Origin: Paracoccus sp. JM45
GTDB lineage: Bacteria; Pseudomonadota; Alphaproteobacteria; Rhodobacterales; Rhodobacteraceae
Assembly (NCBI RefSeq): GCF_003590715.1
Contig: NZ_QQVY01000003.1
Span: 248,001-312,000 of the forward strand
Direction: 5' to 3'
DNA: 64,000 nucleotides
The translations under genes were made by a program, and so were the position numbers. The notes under the pieces were generated by a model that was not told where the DNA came from, did no database searches, and was given only the letters and a program-made list of their open reading frames with translations. Positions 14,300 to 25,823 of this stretch are shown piece by piece. How positions within the stretch are numbered: the stretch's first letter is position 1; every line of letters starts with the position of its first letter.

Positions 14300-16423
14300 A
14301 TGGCACGCGATTATCCGCTGCAGCGTTACCGCAACTTCGGCATCATGGCTCACATCGATGCTGGCAAGACCACGACGACCGAGCGCATTCTATTCTACAC
14401 CGGTAAGTCGCACAAAATCGGCGAAGTGCACGACGGCGCTGCGACCATGGACTGGATGGAGCAAGAGCAGGAGCGCGGCATCACGATCACGTCTGCCGCG
14501 ACCACCACGTTCTGGCAGCGTCAGGAAGACCCCACTTCCGAGGGGACTTCGGACACCAAGTTCCGGTTCAACATCATCGACACCCCGGGCCACGTTGACT
14601 TCACCATCGAAGTCGAACGCTCGTTGGCTGTTCTGGACGGCGCGATCTGCCTTCTGGACGCGAACGCCGGCGTCGAACCGCAGACCGAAACCGTCTGGCG
14701 CCAGGCCGACCGTTATAAAGTTCCGCGGATCGTGTTCGTCAACAAGATGGACAAGATCGGCGCCGACTTCTTCAACTGCGTCAAGATGATCAAGGATCGT
14801 ACCGGTGGTACGCCTTGCCCGATCGCATTGCCGATCGGTGCGGAAGACAAGCTGGAAGGCATTGTCGACCTGATCAAGATGGAAGAATGGGTCTGGATGG
14901 GCGAAGATCTCGGTGCAAGCTGGGTTCGTCAGCCGATCCGTGACGAGCTGAAAGATCTGGCCGACGAATGGCGTGCCAACATGATCGAGCTTGCCGTCGA
15001 GCAAGACGATGCCGCCATGGAAGCCTATCTTGAAGGCGAAGAGCCTGACGAAGCAACCCTACGCGGCCTGATCCGCAAGGGCACGCTGTCGTTGTCGTTC
15101 TTCCCGGTTACCGCTGGTTCCGCGTTCAAAAACAAAGGTGTCCAGCCTCTGTTGAACTCGGTCATCGACTTCCTGCCGACCCCGCTGGACGTTCCGCCGT
15201 ACATGGGCTTCCTGCCCGACGACGAAACGGAAACCCGTAACATCGAACGCCGTGCAGATGATGCGCAGCCGTTCTCGGGTCTGGCGTTCAAGATCATGAA
15301 CGACCCCTTCGTTGGTTCGCTGACCTTCACGCGCCTGTATTCGGGCAAGCTGAATAAAGGCGACCAGCTGCTGAACGCCACCAAAGGCAAGCGCGAACGT
15401 GTTGGCCGTATGATGATGATGCACTCGATCAACCGCGAGGAAATCGAGGAAGCCTTTGCCGGCGACATCATCGCGTTGGCAGGTCTGAAAGACACCACCA
15501 CGGGCGACACCCTGTGTGATCCGTCCAGCCCGGTGGTTCTGGAAACGATGACCTTCCCCGAGCCGGTGATCGAAATCGCGATCGAACCGAAATCGAAGGC
15601 TGACCAGGAAAAGATGGGCCTTGCCCTTCAGCGCCTGTCTGCCGAAGATCCCTCGTTCCGCGTCGAAACCGATCTTGAATCGGGTCAGACCATTATGCGC
15701 GGCATGGGCGAACTTCACCTCGACATCTTGGTTGACCGCATGAAGCGTGAATTCAAGGTCGAAGCGAACATCGGTGCGCCGCAGGTGGCTTATCGTGAGA
15801 CGATCTCGACTGCGGCCGATATCGACTATACGCATAAGAAACAGACCGGTGGTACAGGTCAGTTCGCACGCGTCAAGATGACCATCACACCGACCGAGCC
15901 GGGCGAAGGCTATTCGTTCGAAAGCAAGATCGTTGGTGGTGCGGTGCCGAAGGAATACATTCCGGGCGTCGAAAAAGGCATCAAATCGGTTATGGACTCG
16001 GGCCCGCTGGCCGGCTTCCCGGTTATCGATTTCAAAGTTGCCCTTACGGACGGTGCGTTCCACGACGTCGACTCCTCGGTGCTGGCATTTGAAATTGCTG
16101 CCCGTGCTGCAATGCGCGAAGGTCTGCGTAAGGCCGGTGCGAAGTTGCTGGAACCGATCATGAAGGTCGAAGTCGTGACGCCGGAAGAATATACCGGTTC
16201 GATCATCGGCGACCTGACCAGCCGTCGTGGCATGGTGCGTGGACAAGACAGCCGCGGCAACGCGAACGTCATCGACGCAGCAGTCCCGCTGGCGAACATG
16301 TTCGGCTACATCAACAACCTGCGTTCGATGTCTTCAGGCCGCGCCGTGTTCTCGATGCAGTTCAGCCACTATGAAGCTGTGCCGCAGAACATCTCGGACG
16401 AGATCCAGAAGAAATACGCCTGA
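14300..16423 (+). CDS. fusA: Translation elongation factor G
   Basis: EF-G drives GTP-dependent translocation and, with RRF, ribosome recycling. The 707 residues show G1 AHIDAGKT (17-24), a G2 region [10 protein letters not shown]3 DTPGH (94-98) and G4 NKMD near 148-151, followed by domains II-V. A short hydrophilic insertion, [13 protein letters not shown], lies between G2 and G3 and is usual in alphaproteobacteria. It starts 18 nt after rpsG behind an AAGG-type ribosome site. Confidence 0.98.
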   Translation: MARDYPLQRYRNFGIMAHIDAGKTTTTERILFYTGKSHKIGEVHDGAATMDWMEQEQERGITITSAATTTFWQRQEDPTSEGTSDTKFRFNIIDTPGHVDFTIEVERSLAVLDGAICLLDANAGVEPQTETVWRQADRYKVPRIVFVNKMDKIGADFFNCVKMIKDRTGGTPCPIALPIGAEDKLEGIVDLIKMEEWVWMGEDLGASWVRQPIRDELKDLADEWRANMIELAVEQDDAAMEAYLEGEEPDEATLRGLIRKGTLSLSFFPVTAGSAFKNKGVQPLLNSVIDFLPTPLDVPPYMGFLPDDETETRNIERRADDAQPFSGLAFKIMNDPFVGSLTFTRLYSGKLNKGDQLLNATKGKRERVGRMMMMHSINREEIEEAFAGDIIALAGLKDTTTGDTLCDPSSPVVLETMTFPEPVIEIAIEPKSKADQEKMGLALQRLSAEDPSFRVETDLESGQTIMRGMGELHLDILVDRMKREFKVEANIGAPQVAYRETISTAADIDYTHKKQTGGTGQFARVKMTITPTEPGEGYSFESKIVGGAVPKEYIPGVEKGIKSVMDSGPLAGFPVIDFKVALTDGAFHDVDSSVLAFEIAARAAMREGLRKAGAKLLEPIMKVEVVTPEEYTGSIIGDLTSRRGMVRGQDSRGNANVIDAAVPLANMFGYINNLRSMSSGRAVFSMQFSHYEAVPQNISDEIQKKYA

Positions 16424-16430
16424 TTTTGCG

Positions 16431-16448
16431 GCGGGGCTTCGGCCCCGC
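16431..16448 (+). other. Hairpin in the fusA-tuf spacer
   Basis: GCGGGGC, a TTCG loop and GCCCCGC form a very stable tetraloop hairpin right after the fusA stop, with no T-run. It is more likely an mRNA 3'-end stabiliser or processing boundary inside the operon than a full terminator. Confidence 0.5.
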
Positions 16449-16482
16449 GCTTGACCTGAATTGAAGAACAAGGAGCCATTCC

Positions 16483-17658
16483 ATGGCAAAGGCAAAGTTT
16501 GAACGGAACAAACCGCACGTCAACATCGGGACCATCGGTCACGTTGACCACGGCAAGACGACTCTGACGGCAGCGATCACGAAGTACTTCGGCGATTTCC
16601 GCGCCTATGACCAGATCGACGGCGCGCCCGAAGAAAAGGCACGCGGCATCACGATCTCGACCGCGCACGTGGAATACGAGACCGAAGCACGTCACTATGC
16701 ACACGTCGACTGCCCCGGCCACGCTGACTATGTGAAAAACATGATCACCGGTGCGGCCCAGATGGACGGCGCGATCCTGGTTGTGAACGCAGCTGACGGC
16801 CCGATGCCGCAGACCCGTGAACACATCCTGCTGGGCCGTCAGGTCGGCATCCCCTACATGGTTGTCTACCTGAACAAGGTCGACCAGGTGGATGACGAAG
16901 AACTGCTGGAACTGGTCGAGATGGAAGTGCGCGAGCTGCTGTCCAGCTATGACTATCCGGGCGACGACATTCCGATCATCAAGGGCTCGGCTCTTGCTGC
17001 AATGGAAGGTCGCGACGAGGAAATCGGTGAGAACTCGATCCGTGCCCTGCTGGCTGCTGTCGACGAATACATCCCGACGCCCGAGCGCGCCGTGGACCAG
17101 CCCTTCCTGCTGCCGATCGAAGACGTGTTCTCGATCTCGGGCCGTGGTACGGTTGTGACCGGTCGCGTCGAGCGTGGCGCTGTCAACGTCGGCGACGAAC
17201 TGGAAATCGTGGGTATCCGCGACACCAAGAAAACGACCTGCACGGGCGTGGAAATGTTCCGCAAACTGCTGGATCGTGGTGAAGCTGGCGACAACGTGGG
17301 TGTTCTGCTGCGCGGTATCGACCGTGAAGGCGTCGAGCGTGGCCAGGTTCTGGTCAAGCCGAAGTCGGTCACGCCGCACACCAAGTTCGAAGCCGAAGCC
17401 TATATCCTGACCAAGGAAGAGGGTGGCCGTCACACACCGTTCTTCGCCAACTACCGGCCGCAGTTCTACTTCCGCACGACCGACGTGACCGGAACGGTGA
17501 CCCTGCCGGAAGGTACGGAAATGGTCATGCCCGGCGACAACCTGAAGTTCGAAGTCGAACTGATCGCGCCGATCGCAATGGAAGACAAACTGCGCTTCGC
17601 CATCCGCGAAGGCGGCCGCACCGTCGGTGCTGGCGTCGTCTCCAAAATCATCGCCTGA
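16483..17658 (+). CDS. tuf: Translation elongation factor Tu
   Basis: EF-Tu delivers aminoacyl-tRNA to the ribosome as a GTP complex. The 391-residue product has GHVDHGKT (19-26), RGITIS (54-59), DCPGH (76-80) and NKVD (131-134), then beta-barrel domains 2 and 3. It is the last gene of the str operon, with an AAGGAG ribosome site and a strong terminator after it. Many relatives carry a second tuf just upstream of tRNA-Trp; that position is outside the window. Confidence 0.98.
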   Translation: MAKAKFERNKPHVNIGTIGHVDHGKTTLTAAITKYFGDFRAYDQIDGAPEEKARGITISTAHVEYETEARHYAHVDCPGHADYVKNMITGAAQMDGAILVVNAADGPMPQTREHILLGRQVGIPYMVVYLNKVDQVDDEELLELVEMEVRELLSSYDYPGDDIPIIKGSALAAMEGRDEEIGENSIRALLAAVDEYIPTPERAVDQPFLLPIEDVFSISGRGTVVTGRVERGAVNVGDELEIVGIRDTKKTTCTGVEMFRKLLDRGEAGDNVGVLLRGIDREGVERGQVLVKPKSVTPHTKFEAEAYILTKEEGGRHTPFFANYRPQFYFRTTDVTGTVTLPEGTEMVMPGDNLKFEVELIAPIAMEDKLRFAIREGGRTVGAGVVSKIIA

Positions 17659-17725
17659 TTGGACGGCCCGTAAGGGCCATCCGCAAAGCATTCATCAGGT
17701 GATCCGGCAACGGATATTATGGTGA

Positions 17726-17757
17726 AAAAGGGCCGTCCTTAGGGGCGGCCCTTTGCT
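17726..17757 (+). terminator. Intrinsic terminator after tuf
   Basis: AAAGGGCCGTCC, a short TTA loop and GGGGCGGCCCTTT form a strong hairpin with A-rich and T-rich flanks, 68 nt after the tuf stop. Confidence 0.85.
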
Positions 17758-17827
17758 TTGGCAGGACTGGAACAACAGCGGTTGGATCGTTACCTGTCCT
17801 TAATAACCGCAATGACAGGAGGCTTTC

Positions 17828-18223
17828 TTGGCCAAGTTCATCCATTCCATGATCCGCGTGTTGAACGAGGAACGCTCGCTTGACTTCTATGACCGCTGTT
17901 TTGGCCTGAAGATCGCCGAACGGCTGGATTTCGAAAAATTCACACTGGTCTATCTGTCCAATCCGGAAACAGACGCCGAGCTGGAGTTGACGATCAACAA
18001 GGGCCGGACCCAGCCATATGATTTGGGCGATGGCTACGGGCACCTTGCCGTATCGGTTGACGATGTCGATGCTGAACATGACCGCTTGACCAAGGCGGGG
18101 TTTTCCCCCTGGAAATTGACCGACTTCGCCCCTGCGGGAGAGACCATTGCACGGTTTTTCTTCATTCAGGACCCTGACGGATATGAAATCGAGGTTCTTC
18201 AGCGCGGCGGGCGCTATAAATAA
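17828..18223 (+). CDS. gloA: Lactoylglutathione lyase (glyoxalase I)
   Basis: Glyoxalase I turns the methylglyoxal-glutathione hemithioacetal into S-lactoylglutathione. The 131-residue VOC-fold protein has all four metal ligands of the E. coli enzyme: His6, Glu53 (in LELT), His72 (in YGHLAVS) and Glu122 (in YEIEVL). The start is TTG at 17828, fixed by a perfect AGGAGG at 17817-17822 with 5-nt spacing; there is no ATG nearby. It is a stand-alone gene that shares a bidirectional terminator with the convergent DUF892 gene. Confidence 0.93.
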   Translation: MAKFIHSMIRVLNEERSLDFYDRCFGLKIAERLDFEKFTLVYLSNPETDAELELTINKGRTQPYDLGDGYGHLAVSVDDVDAEHDRLTKAGFSPWKLTDFAPAGETIARFFFIQDPDGYEIEVLQRGGRYK

Positions 18224-18225
18224 AA

Positions 18226-18258
18226 ATGGCCCCCGAAGCGTGAAGCTTCGGGGGCCAT
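18226..18258. terminator. Bidirectional terminator between gloA and the DUF892 gene
   Basis: The 14-bp perfect arms 18226-18239 and 18245-18258 flank a 5-nt loop, with an A-run on the left. It lies between two convergent genes and can serve both. Confidence 0.85.
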
Positions 18259-18280
18259 ATAACTGGTTACAAAACCTTGC

Positions 18281-18778
18281 TTACATCAACGCTGCTTCGT
18301 TGACGCTTCCTTCAGCGATGGCGGTCATATGAACATCGCCTTGCTGCGTCTGGTCCAGACATTCCTGAAGGATCGCACCGTCGCCGTCGAATTCTAGACG
18401 GTTTGCGAATGTGCGAACGCAACCATAGCCCGCAATCGCGTAATGCATCAGGCGCTGGTATTGCGTAATAATGGCAGCATCGCGTGCATCGTCATCACCA
18501 AAGGATGCTTCGATGGCGTGCTTGCGCGCCTCGGTCACAAGACCTTCCATGCCTTTGCAATGCTCGCCGGTGGGATCGACACCGTGATCGTTGCAAAGCT
18601 GTGCAATCTTATCCATGCCATCCGAAATGCCTTGATTGCCTGCAATCAACGCCTCGGATAATTCACGGGATTTGGCTTTACGACCCATTTCGGTCACAAT
18701 CGGCATCGACTGTTTGCAGGCCGAATACAGGTCTTTCAATTGGTCCAGATACAGGTCTTTCAACGAATTGATGGTCAT
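18281..18778 (-). CDS. Ferritin-like DUF892 (YciE/YciF-type) stress protein
   Basis: The 165-residue helical protein matches the DUF892/YciF ferritin-like family: it starts with the characteristic LKDLYLDQLKDLYSA helix (about 6-20) and has regularly spaced Glu/His positions (EMGRKAKSRELSEAL, HAIEASFGDDDARDA). Members are four-helix bundles that may bind two metals and are often induced by stress; the true activity is not known. An AGGA ribosome site precedes the ATG. About 40 nt upstream is an EcfG-type promoter motif, which supports a general-stress role. Confidence 0.85.
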   Translation of the reverse strand: MTINSLKDLYLDQLKDLYSACKQSMPIVTEMGRKAKSRELSEALIAGNQGISDGMDKIAQLCNDHGVDPTGEHCKGMEGLVTEARKHAIEASFGDDDARDAAIITQYQRLMHYAIAGYGCVRTFANRLEFDGDGAILQECLDQTQQGDVHMTAIAEGSVNEAALM

Positions 18779-18817
18779 GTCTGTTCCTTTCTCTTTGCCG
18801 TTTCAGGCTCTGGGAAA

Positions 18818-18844
18818 ACAACGCGGCGGTATGGTCAGCGTTCC
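18818..18844 (-). promoter_or_regulatory. EcfG-like general stress promoter for the DUF892 gene
   Basis: Read on the minus strand, GGAAC (18844-18840) is followed after 16 nt by CGTTGT (18823-18818). This fits the GGAAC-N16/17-CGTT consensus of the alphaproteobacterial PhyR/EcfG stress response. It is about 40 nt from the start codon and correctly oriented. Confidence 0.6.
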
Positions 18845-18932
18845 ATCGGATTGCAAAGTTCTGGCGGTCTTGACTTCACAAAAGGCGCGGGCCAGCAGTG
18901 GCGCCGTAATATTCCCGCAGGAGGGTGCACCT

Positions 18933-20783
18933 ATGTTCGGTTGGTTCGAACGACGTATATCGGCATATCCGGACGCCGAGCCGACCATGCCCCCAAGCGG
19001 GCTGGGGCGTTTTGTGCTGCACTACAGCCGCGGCGTCGTCCCGTGGTTAATCCTGCTGGCCATTGGCGCAGGGATTATCGCGATTATCGAACTGATGTTG
19101 TTCAGCTGGTTGGGCCAGCTGGTCGACCGACTTGCCGATACCCCCAAGGACCAGTTCTGGGCACAGCAGGGCGGGAATATCGCGGTGATGGCCGTGGTGC
19201 TGCTGGTCCTGCTGCCAGGGCTGAATTTCGGCACCTCGATGGTGCTGCACCAATCATTGATGGGCAATTTTCCCCAGCGCATCCGTTGGCAGGCGCATCG
19301 CTATCTGTTGCGCCAGTCGGTCGGCTATTTTCAGGATGAATTCGCGGGCCGGATCGCGCAGCGGCTGATGCAAACCTCGCTTGCGGTGCGCGAGGTGGCG
19401 ATGAAGATCATGGATGTGGGCAGCTATGTGCTGATCTATTTTCTGGGGGCGATGGTGCTGGCGGCCAGTCAGGACTGGCGTCTGGCCTTGCCCTTTGTGA
19501 TCTGGGGTGTCGGCTATGCGCTGATGCTGTGGCAGATTGTACCGCGGCTGGGGCGGGTGGCACAGGCACAGGCCGACGCACGCAGCGATATGACCGGGCG
19601 TATTGTCGACAGCTATACCAATATCGCGACGGTCAAACTGTTTTCGCATTCGGACCGGGAAGAAAACTGGATGAAGGCCGGAATGGACCGGTTTTTGCAA
19701 ACGGTTTACGGCCAGATGCGTCTGGCAACATTGCAGGACATTATCCTGAACCTGCTGAATGTCTGGCTGGTCGCCTCGGTCGCGGGTTTGGGGCTTTGGC
19801 TTTGGTCGCAGGGTGATGTGGCTGTGGGGGCGGTTGCGGTGGCGGTGCCTTTGGCAATGCGGATGAACAATATGGCGCATTGGATCATGTGGGAATTTGC
19901 CGCGCTGTTCGAAAATATCGGTACGGTCAAGGATGGCATTACCAGCCTATCGCTGCCGCGTGAGGTTCAGGACGTGCCGGATGCCGTGCCGTTGGAACGC
20001 GGGGCAGGGGCGGTGCAATTCCGGAACGTCACTTTCCGCTATGACGGGATGGCGGGTGCAAAGCCGCTGGCCGTGCTGGATGATCTGACACTGACTCTGA
20101 AGCCCGGCGAACGGGTCGGTCTGGTTGGCCGGTCGGGGGCGGGCAAATCCACGCTGATCAACCTGCTGTTGCGGTTCCACGATATCGAGGGCGGCAGCAT
20201 CACCATTGACGGACAGGACATCGGTCGGGTGACGCAAGACAGCTTGCGCGGTGCCATCGGGGTGGTGACGCAGGACAGTTCGCTTCTGCACCGCTCGGTT
20301 CGGGAAAACATCACCTATGGTCGTCCGGACGCAACTGATGAGCAGGTCCAGGCGGCCTTGCAGATGGCCGAGGCTGACAGCTTTGTCCCAAGCCTGAGCG
20401 ACAGTCATGGACGTACAGGTCTGGATGCCCATGTAGGCGAACGCGGGGTCAAGCTGTCTGGCGGCCAGCGCCAGCGTATCGCCATTGCCCGTGTGGCGTT
20501 GAAAGACGCGCCGATCCTGATTCTGGACGAGGCGACAAGCGCGCTGGACAGCGAGGTCGAGGCCGCCATCCAGTCGCGTCTGGACGTTCTGATGCAGGGG
20601 AAGACCGTGATCGCCATTGCACATCGCCTGTCCACCATTGCCGCCATGGACCGGCTGATTGTGATGGATCAGGGTCGCATTGTCGAACAGGGTAACCATG
20701 CGGAATTGCTGGCCAGCGGCGGCATCTATGCACGGCTCTGGCAGCGCCAGTCAGGCGGTTTCCTTGCCGCCGAGGATCTCTGA
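18933..20783 (+). CDS. ABC transporter, fused permease and ATPase (exporter type)
   Basis: The 616-residue half-transporter has an N-terminal membrane domain of about six helices (residues about 35-330), then a nucleotide-binding domain. The latter has Walker A GRSGAGKST near 399-407, signature LSGGQRQR near 508, Walker B ILILDEAT and the H-loop AHRLST. Exporters of this layout work as dimers; the substrate cannot be read from sequence. ATG 18933 was chosen for the GGAGGG ribosome site; a longer open frame upstream overlaps the divergent stress promoter. An ArsR regulator follows after 39 nt, so it may be regulated or cotranscribed. Confidence 0.88.
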   Translation: MFGWFERRISAYPDAEPTMPPSGLGRFVLHYSRGVVPWLILLAIGAGIIAIIELMLFSWLGQLVDRLADTPKDQFWAQQGGNIAVMAVVLLVLLPGLNFGTSMVLHQSLMGNFPQRIRWQAHRYLLRQSVGYFQDEFAGRIAQRLMQTSLAVREVAMKIMDVGSYVLIYFLGAMVLAASQDWRLALPFVIWGVGYALMLWQIVPRLGRVAQAQADARSDMTGRIVDSYTNIATVKLFSHSDREENWMKAGMDRFLQTVYGQMRLATLQDIILNLLNVWLVASVAGLGLWLWSQGDVAVGAVAVAVPLAMRMNNMAHWIMWEFAALFENIGTVKDGITSLSLPREVQDVPDAVPLERGAGAVQFRNVTFRYDGMAGAKPLAVLDDLTLTLKPGERVGLVGRSGAGKSTLINLLLRFHDIEGGSITIDGQDIGRVTQDSLRGAIGVVTQDSSLLHRSVRENITYGRPDATDEQVQAALQMAEADSFVPSLSDSHGRTGLDAHVGERGVKLSGGQRQRIAIARVALKDAPILILDEATSALDSEVEAAIQSRLDVLMQGKTVIAIAHRLSTIAAMDRLIVMDQGRIVEQGNHAELLASGGIYARLWQRQSGGFLAAEDL

Positions 20784-20822
20784 AACCTTGCGAGCGGCTG
20801 ACATATCCGGTATTCCTGTAAG

Positions 20823-21155
20823 ATGGAAAAGAAACATGTTCTGGATGCCCTGTCAGCCCTTGCCCATGATATGCGGCTGGATGTCTTTCGCCTGTTGATC
20901 AAGGCAGGCCCCGTCGGCATGGCGGCGGGTGATATTGCTATTGCACTGGATGTCCGGTCCAATACGCTGTCCAACAATCTGACGATCCTGTCGGCTGCCG
21001 GATTGGTAAGCTCGCTTCGTGAAGGACGGTCGATCCGCTATTTTGCACAGATGGAATCGATGCGCGGCTTGCTGGGTTTTCTGATGCAGGATTGTTGCGG
21101 TGGTCAGGAAGACTTGTGTCAACCTGTTCTGGACCAGATCACCTGCGCCTGCTGA
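20823..21155 (+). CDS. ArsR-family transcriptional regulator
   Basis: This 110-residue winged-helix repressor resembles arsenic-type ArsR: helices HVLDALSALAHDMRLDVFRLL (split, residues 5-25) and recognition segment LDVRSNTLSNNLTIL. The C-terminal tail is cysteine-rich: DCCGG, a further Cys in EDLCQP and the final CAC. Paired cysteines near the C-terminus could bind As(III) or another thiophilic ligand, but this is inferred. It lies 39 nt behind the ABC exporter; the only ArsC-type gene in the window is 8 kb away. Confidence 0.82.
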   Translation: MEKKHVLDALSALAHDMRLDVFRLLIKAGPVGMAAGDIAIALDVRSNTLSNNLTILSAAGLVSSLREGRSIRYFAQMESMRGLLGFLMQDCCGGQEDLCQPVLDQITCAC

Positions 21156-21165
21156 TAACTTATGA

Positions 21166-21193
21166 AAAAGCCCCGATGTATATCGGGGCTTTT
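21166..21193. terminator. Bidirectional terminator between arsR and the OmpA-family gene
   Basis: AAAAGCCCCGAT and ATCGGGGCTTTT form a symmetrical 12-bp stem with a 4-nt loop between two convergent genes. Confidence 0.9.
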
Positions 21194-21205
21194 GCTTTTT
21201 AATGG

Positions 21206-23110
<1,905 letters not shown>

Positions 23111-23153
23111 GAACGCTCCTCCAGCGGTATGTCGTGCGTATTGTTGAATGTCT

Positions 23154-23178
23154 AACAGGCGGTTGGCGGAACAGTTCC
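23154..23178 (-). promoter_or_regulatory. Second EcfG-like promoter motif, upstream of the OmpA-family gene
   Basis: On the minus strand GGAAC (23178-23174), 16 nt, then TGTT (23157-23154) keep the GGAAC-N17-GTT spacing seen before the DUF892 gene, 44 nt from the ATG. The -10 has T in place of the preferred C, so it is a weaker match. Confidence 0.4.
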
Positions 23179-23271
23179 AAACATCACCGTGACTTGCATG
23201 TGATGCACCCTTGGCATTGCACCCATAGGCCAAGCCCCCTAATCATTCACCCGGAGAGAAGAGGAGAAGAC

Positions 23272-24486
23272 ATGTCATCGACGTTGAAAGCGAAAGACGC
23301 ACCGGATCTGGGCCGTTTCGATTGGGAGGATCCGTTCCGTTTGACGGACCAGTTGACCGAGGAAGAGCGCATGATGCGCGATGCGGCCCGCGCCTATGCA
23401 CAGGACAAGCTGCAGCCGCGCATCATTGAAGCCTATCGCGATGAAACGACCGACCCCGAAATTTTTCGCGAAATGGGTGAGATGGGCCTGCTGGGCGTCA
23501 CCATCCCCGAAGAATACGGTGGAATCGGCGCAGGCTATGTGTCCTATGGTCTGATCGCGCGCGAGGTCGAGCGTGTGGACAGCGGCTATCGCAGCATGAT
23601 GTCGGTGCAGTCTTCGCTAGTGATGTATCCGATCTATGCCTATGGCAGCGAAGAACAGCGGATGAAATACCTGCCCAAGCTGGCATCGGGTGAATGGATC
23701 GGCTGTTTCGGTCTGACCGAGCCCGATGCGGGGTCCGACCCTGCGGGCATGAAAACCGTCGCCAAGAAAACCGACGGCGGCTATGTCATCAGCGGGTCGA
23801 AGATGTGGATCAGCAATTCCCCCATCGCGGATGTTTTCGTCGTCTGGGCCAAATCCGAAGCGCATGGCGGAAAGATCCGCGGCTTTGTGCTGGACAAAGG
23901 TATGAAAGGTCTGTCAGCCCCGAAAATCGGTGGCAAGCTGTCGCTGCGTGCCTCAATCACCGGCGAGATTGTCATGGACAGTGTCGAGGTTGGCGAGGAT
24001 GCGCTGCTGCCCAACGTCGAAGGTCTGAAGGGTCCGTTCGGCTGTCTGAACCGTGCCCGTTATGGCATCAGCTGGGGTGTGCTGGGGGCTGCGGAATATT
24101 GCATGCATGCCGCGCGCCAATACGGTCTGGACCGCGTGCAGTTCAACAAGCCGTTGGCCCAGACGCAGCTGCACCAGCTGAAGCTGGCTAATATGATGAC
24201 TGAAATCAGCCTTGGCCTGCAGGCCAGCCTGCGCGTCGGTCGTCTGCTGGATGATGCCCAAGCCGCGCCCGAGATGATTTCCATCGTCAAGCGCAACAAT
24301 TGTGGCAAAGCGCTGGATATCGCGCGGATGTCGCGTGACATGCATGGCGGCAACGGTATTTCCGAAGAATACCAGATCATGCGCCATATGGTGAACCTTG
24401 AAACCGTGAACACGTATGAGGGCACGCATGACGTTCATGCGCTGATCCTTGGCCGCGCAATCACCGGATTGCAGGCGTTCTTTTAA
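23272..24486 (+). CDS. gcdH: Glutaryl-CoA dehydrogenase
   Basis: This FAD enzyme oxidises and decarboxylates glutaryl-CoA to crotonyl-CoA in lysine, tryptophan and glutarate breakdown. The 404 residues are closest in pattern to GCDH rather than general acyl-CoA dehydrogenases: FDWEDPFRL at the N-terminus, [15 protein letters not shown] at the flavin site, [12 protein letters not shown], and TYEGTHDVH, where Glu383 is the likely catalytic base. ATG 23272 follows GAGGAGAAG. It is a single-gene unit ending at a bidirectional terminator. Confidence 0.92.
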   Translation: MSSTLKAKDAPDLGRFDWEDPFRLTDQLTEEERMMRDAARAYAQDKLQPRIIEAYRDETTDPEIFREMGEMGLLGVTIPEEYGGIGAGYVSYGLIAREVERVDSGYRSMMSVQSSLVMYPIYAYGSEEQRMKYLPKLASGEWIGCFGLTEPDAGSDPAGMKTVAKKTDGGYVISGSKMWISNSPIADVFVVWAKSEAHGGKIRGFVLDKGMKGLSAPKIGGKLSLRASITGEIVMDSVEVGEDALLPNVEGLKGPFGCLNRARYGISWGVLGAAEYCMHAARQYGLDRVQFNKPLAQTQLHQLKLANMMTEISLGLQASLRVGRLLDDAQAAPEMISIVKRNNCGKALDIARMSRDMHGGNGISEEYQIMRHMVNLETVNTYEGTHDVHALILGRAITGLQAFF

Positions 24487-24497
24487 GACCAGCCAAT

Positions 24498-24532
24498 AAA
24501 AAGGGCGCAGGGAAATGACCCTGCGCCCTTTT
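24498..24532. terminator. Bidirectional terminator between gcdH and fpr
   Basis: The perfect 10-bp arms GGGCGCAGGG and CCCTGCGCCC have AAAAA and TTTT flanks and lie between the convergent gcdH and fpr genes. Confidence 0.93.
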
Positions 24533-24552
24533 GTATGATGGTGACGGTTGGC

Positions 24553-25386
24553 TTAGACGCCTTCGCCGACAAACGCTTTTTCGACCACAAATTCGCGGGG
24601 GGCCGAATTTGCGCCTTCGTTCAGGCCAAAGGTTTCCAGCACAGCTTTGACATCGACGTTGAACGCCAGACTGCCGCAGATCATTGCGCGGTCGGTTTCA
24701 GGGCTGATGGGCGGCAGGCCCAGATCCCGAAGCACTTTGCCCGATGACAGGTTGTCGGTGATGCGGCCCATAAACGGCGAATCCTGACGGGTTGTCGTCG
24801 GATAATACATCAGGCGTTTTGCAAAATCTGCGCCATACAGCTCGCCCAGCAACGGGTCGTGACGCAGGTTTTGCACCAGTTCCGCACCATAGGTCAGTTC
24901 CTCGGCGGTGCGGCAGGTGTGCATCATGATGATCTGTTCGTACCGCTCGTACGTTTCTGGGTCGCGCATCAGGCTGGCAAAGGGGGCAAAGCCGGTGCCG
25001 GTGGCCAGAAACCACATGCGCTTGCCGGGCAGTAGCGCGTCCAGAACCAGCGTACCGACGGGCTTGGGCCGCAGGATAATCTCGTCACCCGCCTTGATAT
25101 GCTGCAGACGCGAGGTCAGCGGCCCGTCCGGCACCTTGATCGAATAGAATTCCAGTTCGTCGTCCCAATTGGGCGAAGCGATGGAATAGGCCCGCAGGAT
25201 CGGTTTGCCGTTATCGCCCGGCAGGCCGATCATGACGAATTCGCCCGACCGAAAGCGCAATGACGCAGGGCGCGTCACGCGGAACGAAAACAGCGTATCG
25301 GTCCAATGTTTGACCGAGGTCACAATCTGGGCGTCGGGAAGCGTCTTTTTGGGGGCAGCGTCGGCCACGGGCAGATCCAGCGTCAT
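24553..25386 (-). CDS. fpr: Ferredoxin/flavodoxin-NADP+ reductase
   Basis: The 277-residue FAD enzyme moves electrons between NADPH and ferredoxin or flavodoxin. The FAD site RAYSIASP (about 66-73) and the NADP site ATGTGFAPFASL (about 124-135) are clear, and the C-terminus EFVVEKAFVG matches Rhodobacter-type Fpr. The ATG at 25386 gives the family length; the ribosome site is weak, and an open extension runs 36 codons further upstream. It lies 50 nt behind DUF934 in the same direction, so it may supply reduced ferredoxin for CysI. Confidence 0.88.
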   Translation of the reverse strand: MTLDLPVADAAPKKTLPDAQIVTSVKHWTDTLFSFRVTRPASLRFRSGEFVMIGLPGDNGKPILRAYSIASPNWDDELEFYSIKVPDGPLTSRLQHIKAGDEIILRPKPVGTLVLDALLPGKRMWFLATGTGFAPFASLMRDPETYERYEQIIMMHTCRTAEELTYGAELVQNLRHDPLLGELYGADFAKRLMYYPTTTRQDSPFMGRITDNLSSGKVLRDLGLPPISPETDRAMICGSLAFNVDVKAVLETFGLNEGANSAPREFVVEKAFVGEGV

Positions 25387-25436
25387 AAGAAAAATCCAGT
25401 TCGTTCTAATCCAAAGGGCAGGGCGATGACAGCCGG

Positions 25437-25823
25437 TTAGCCGGCCAATGTCTCGCGATGGTCCCATGCCTTCCAGTCGGCACGGGCCAGCCATTGGTCT
25501 TCGGGCTGGCGGACGGCGATATCGGCAGCGACCTGCACCTCGTCAAAGCCGACGCGGCGGGCCATGGCGTATTGATCGGCAATCAGGCGACCCGTGGCGC
25601 GCAGACGCCCCTGATACCCCAGTTCGCGCAGGCGACGGGCCAGCGTAAAGCCGCGCCCGTCGGCAAAGGACGGAAAGTCGATGCCGATCAGCGGGTGATG
25701 CATCCGGTCGGGCAAAGTTGCCGGATCGGTGTCGGACCCCAGAATGACGGGGGCTTCCTCGGCCACGGGATGAAAGCCGTCATCGCGGGCCAGAACGTCT
25801 TGGGACAGCGGTTCGTCGGTCAT
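25437..25823 (-). CDS. DUF934 sulfur-assimilation accessory protein
   Basis: The 128-residue product fits the DUF934 family, almost always found next to cysH and cysI, with LIGIDFPSFADGRGFTLARRLRELGYQG as its hallmark (residues about 45-72, here split). The function is not established; an accessory role in sulfite reduction is usually assumed. The ATG overlaps the cysH stop as ATGA, showing translational coupling. No catalytic motif is visible. Confidence 0.85.
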   Translation of the reverse strand: MTDEPLSQDVLARDDGFHPVAEEAPVILGSDTDPATLPDRMHHPLIGIDFPSFADGRGFTLARRLRELGYQGRLRATGRLIADQYAMARRVGFDEVQVAADIAVRQPEDQWLARADWKAWDHRETLAG

